From NCBI GenBank assembly GCA_013397455.1, contig VYZB01000055.1:2344449-2408448 (forward strand): DNA of 64,000 nucleotides, in the 5' to 3' direction. Below the pieces are notes generated by a model that had not been told where the DNA came from, did not search any database, and saw only the letters and a list, made by a program, of their open reading frames with translations. Shown piece by piece: positions 61,963 to 64,000 of the stretch; position 1 is the first letter of the stretch, and each line of letters starts with the position of its first letter. The stretch is from Crotophaga sulcirostris. Taxonomy: Eukaryota > Chordata > Aves > Cuculiformes > Crotophagidae. The position numbers and the translations under genes are program-made.

Positions 61963-62196
61963 ATGCGGGGCGCGGCGCGGCGGCTGTGCCACTGGGGCCC
62001 GCTGGTGGCCCTGGCCGTGGTGGCCGTGTGCTCCGCCACCGCCATGGCAGACGCCGCGCTGTGGTACTGGCCCCTCGACACCGCCGGCGGGAGCGTCAAC
62101 TTCGTGATGCTGCTCAACTGGACCGTCATGATCCTCTACAACTACTTCAGCGCCATGTTTGTCGGCCCGGGGTACGTCCCGCTCGGGTGGACGCCG
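61963..62196 (+). CDS. ZDHHC6: ZDHHC6 first coding exon (residues 1-78), palmitoyltransferase
   Basis: This 234-nt open segment ends at donor GTAAGC in phase 0. From residue 8 it reads LCHWGPLVALAVVAVC, then ALWYWPLDTAGGSVNF, LNWTVMILYNYFSAMF and VGPGYVPLGWTP, closely matching mammalian ZDHHC6. Two hydrophobic segments are visible (about residues 11-31 and 42-62), the first two of four. The DHHC cysteine-rich domain, SH3-like domain and C-terminal ER signal lie in later exons outside the window. The known enzyme S-acylates ER proteins such as calnexin and, with SELENOK, the IP3 receptor. The first seven residues (MRGAARR) do not resemble the longer mammalian leader, so the exact start is less certain than the exon. 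Confidence 0.92.
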
Positions 62197-62271
62197 GTAA
62201 GCGCTGCCTCCCTCCCCGCCGCCGCCCCCCGGGAGACCGAAAATCGTGACAGAGCCGTCACGGGATGCCCT

Positions 62272-62490
62272 GAGTGGGAAGGGGCCCACAGGGACCATCG
62301 GGTCCAGCTCCTGCCCCTGCACAGGGCACCCCCAGCACTCACACCGTGGGGCTGAGGGCATTGCCCAAACGCTTCTGGAATATTGCCGGGCTTGGTGTGA
62401 CTGCTTCCCTGGGGAGCTGTGCCAGTGCTCCACCACCCTCTGGGAGAAGAACCTTCTCCTAATTTCCAACCTAACCCTTGCCTGGCCCAT
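62272..62490 (-). mobile_element. CR1 LINE 3' fragment in ZDHHC6 intron 1 (1)
   Basis: Reversed CR1 words include GACCATCGGGTCCAGCTCCT, CCCTGCACAGGGCACCCCCA, CCCAAACGCTTCTGGAATAT, ACTGCTTCCCTGGGGAGCTG and AATTTCCAACCTAACCCTTG. This is a subfamily distinct from its neighbour, and it is truncated at its 3' terminus. Confidence 0.88.
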
Positions 62491-62493
62491 CTT

Positions 62494-62745
62494 AGAATCA
62501 TAGAATCGCTTGGTTGGAAAAGACTTTTGATATCGTTGAGACCAACCGTACTTGTCCACCACTAAACCAGCTCCCTGAGTACCTCACCTGCCCATCTTTT
62601 GAACACCTCCAGGGATGGGGACTCAGCGATCTCCCTGGGCAGCTGTGCCAGTGCCTGAACGCCCTTTCAGTGAAGAAATTTTTCCTCATGTCTAATCTGA
62701 ACCTCCCCTGGTGCAACTCGTGGCCATTTCCTCTCATCCGGGGGG
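62494..62745 (-). mobile_element. CR1 LINE 3' fragment in ZDHHC6 intron 1 (2)
   Basis: This complete reversed 3' terminus starts AATCATAGAATCGCTTGGTT and continues CCACCACTAAACCAGCTCCC, CACCTGCCCATC and CAGTGAAGAAATTTTTCCTC. It is the same subfamily as the copies at 60.46-61.05 and 63.01-63.5 kb. It abuts the previous CR1 almost directly, suggesting one inserted into or beside the other. Confidence 0.93.
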
Positions 62746-63009
62746 GTATAGAAATCATTTGTCATGTGATGCCACCCTCCTCCCCACGGAGTGCAGCCCC
62801 TCCTTTCTCCTTATCTTGTTTCCACATCCCCCCTCGCTGCCTCTCTCCCACTTTGCTGCTGCCTCCAGCATTTCCAGTGCCCTCCAGCTCGCTCCATCCC
62901 TGCCCTGTTCTGCCAGTCACAGCCATCCAGGGCTGGGCAGCAGTGCTGCTGTGCTGCCGGCACTCGTCATGTTTTATAGGTGCTTTTCAAAACAAAGCAA
63001 CAGGAAACA

Positions 63010-63505
63010 AAAATCCTGGCTTTGATTTGAGGCCTCTCACTGCAAGAGGGGCATTGAGGGGCTGGAGCGTGTCCAGAGAAGGAAATAGAGCTGGGAAAGG
63101 GTTTGGAGCACAAGTCCTTATGAGGAGCAGCTGAGGGAACTGGGGCTGTTTAGCCTGGAGGAGGCAGAGGGGAGACCTCATCACCATCTACAACTCCCTG
63201 AAAGGAGGTTGGGGTGAGGTGAGTGTTGGTCTCTTGTCCCTGGTGATGGGATAGGACGAGAGGAAATGGCCACAAGTTGTGCCAGGCTCCCCTGGCTCAG
63301 ATTGGACATCAGGAAAAAATTCTTCACTGAAAGGGTTCTCAGGCACTGGAACGGCTGCACGGGGAAGTGGTGGAGTCCCCATCCCTGGAGGTGTTTAAAA
63401 GATGGGCAGGTGAGGTGCTCAGGGACCTGGTTTAGTGGTGGACAGGTACTGTTGGACTCACTGATCTCAAAGGTCTTTTCCAACCATGCGATTCTGCGAT
63501 TCTGT
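63010..63505 (+). mobile_element. CR1 LINE 3' fragment in ZDHHC6 intron 1 (3)
   Basis: About 495 bp of plus-strand CR1 begin in the end of the ORF2 region (GAGCGTGTCCAGAGAAGG, GGGGCTGTTTAGCCTGGAGG). They run through AGAGGAAATGGCCACAAG and TCACTGAAAGGGTTCTCAGG to the terminus CTTTTCCAACCATGCGATTC plus TGCGATTCTG. It is oriented opposite to the copy ending at 62745, giving an inverted pair about 260 bp apart. Confidence 0.94.
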
Positions 63506-64000
63506 AAGTGCTGTTTGCTGGGACTGAGAAGTTCAAGGTTGTCTGCACGCTCATGTGGGCACTGTTGTATTGAAGGCTTTGCCACTGATAATCAGGGTTA
63601 GAAGAACTTCATTTAGCAAATGTAATTTATTTGCAGAAAATCACGTTTATCTTATTTTCAATACAGTATTGTAAGTCAAGGGAGAAATTTGCATTTCCTT
63701 TGCTTCATTAGTCTCTTGGAAGAGGGGTGGTGAGGGACCAGACTGCTGCAGGTTCAGACAGTTGGCCAGAGCTTGTGTTCCAGTCATGTGATGGGAAGAT
63801 TAGCAATAACCACATCTCTACTTGTGAAATATTTCATAGGACAGAGTCTAGTGAGAAGAGGATCCTGGTGTAGTCCTGGCAGGATGAGTGGGTATTCTGC
63901 TCTGCGAACAAAAGATTTTGGCCAATTGAACTGCTTGCTGTCTCCCATCCTGCTGTAGTTGGTGTGTGTGAGAGAGAGAGGGTGGCAAACAAGAGCTGGT

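Larger units (their letters stand above)
61050..62260. promoter_or_regulatory. Bidirectional CpG-island promoter of VTI1A and ZDHHC6
   Basis: CpG-dense sequence surrounds both start codons, which are 771 bp apart and diverge (VTI1A ATG complement at 61189-61191, ZDHHC6 ATG at 61963). On the VTI1A side are an ETS-type core TTCCGG (61328-61333) and GC boxes (61340-61356). On the ZDHHC6 side are ETS-type cores at 61645-61650, 61744-61749 and 61777-61782. There is no TATA box. Head-to-head orientation matches the mammalian locus. The island is split by two CR1 tails (61366-61600). Transcription start sites are not determinable from sequence. Confidence 0.85.
62197..64000 (+). other. ZDHHC6: ZDHHC6 intron 1 (partial)
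   Basis: Intronic sequence runs from donor GTAAGC to the window end. It contains three CR1 fragments. At 62746-63009 and 63506-64000 it holds unassigned sequence, with short (TG)n(AG)n at about 63962-63981. The next coding exon, expected to begin with E and encode the start of the cysteine-rich domain, is not present. Confidence 0.8.

Noticed and set aside
1..64000. CRISPR arrays, operons, tRNA genes or a second nested protein gene
   Set aside because: No regularly spaced repeats, no tRNA box B with cloverleaf and no intact multi-domain frames were seen. The window is explained by two vertebrate genes and their introns.

Overview
The window is vertebrate nuclear DNA and almost certainly avian. 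It is intron-rich and AT-rich on the left and becomes a CpG-dense promoter block at about 61-62.3 kb. It carries many CR1 LINE 3' ends, several with the bird-typical ATTCTATG-type terminus, one much older CR1 copy, and one class II retrovirus-like solo LTR. I cannot name the species. No bacterial-type features are present, and nearly all open frames in the window are chance frames or lie inside repeats.

Two genes are supported, arranged head to head as their orthologs are in mammals. VTI1A (SNARE, minus strand) occupies about 1-61.3 kb. Coding exon 1 is at 61098-61191, exon 2 at 53770-53828, exon 3 at 50167-50277 and exon 4 at 9428-9505. A 21-nt in-frame microexon lies at 3109-3129. Spliced together, the four exons give the first 114 residues, the same count as the human N-terminal half, with canonical GT/AG borders and matching phases. 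The microexon adds seven residues (LIKLREE), the insert I associate with the brain-enriched Vti1a-beta form. The SNARE helix and membrane anchor exons lie beyond position 1. ZDHHC6 (ER palmitoyltransferase, plus strand) contributes its first coding exon at 61963-62196, covering the first two membrane segments. The rest lies beyond 64000.

Layout: 1-9.4 kb holds VTI1A introns around the microexon, including a CpG-enriched AT-rich block at 4.4-5.6 kb that may be a conserved regulatory element. From 9.5 to 50.2 kb is one intron of 40.7 kb with CR1 fragments at 19.8, 24.7 and 28.4 kb, an ancient CR1 at 26.2-27.3 kb, a near-perfect long hairpin at 28.65-28.75 kb, and a solo LTR with an exact 6-bp target duplication at 35.97-36.33 kb. 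Introns 2 and 1 (50.3-61.1 kb) are mostly unique sequence until two CR1 copies just before exon 1. The shared promoter (61.2-61.96 kb) contains two CR1 tails, a 99-bp GC-rich tandem repeat with ETS-type sites, and a 59-nt pyrimidine tract just upstream of ZDHHC6. Three more CR1 copies fill the start of ZDHHC6 intron 1.

I found no new multi-gene system. The most informative items are the neural-type microexon with its flanking splice signals, the fold-back hairpin at 28.7 kb, the solo LTR, and the repeat-invaded bidirectional promoter with an uncertain ZDHHC6 N-terminus.
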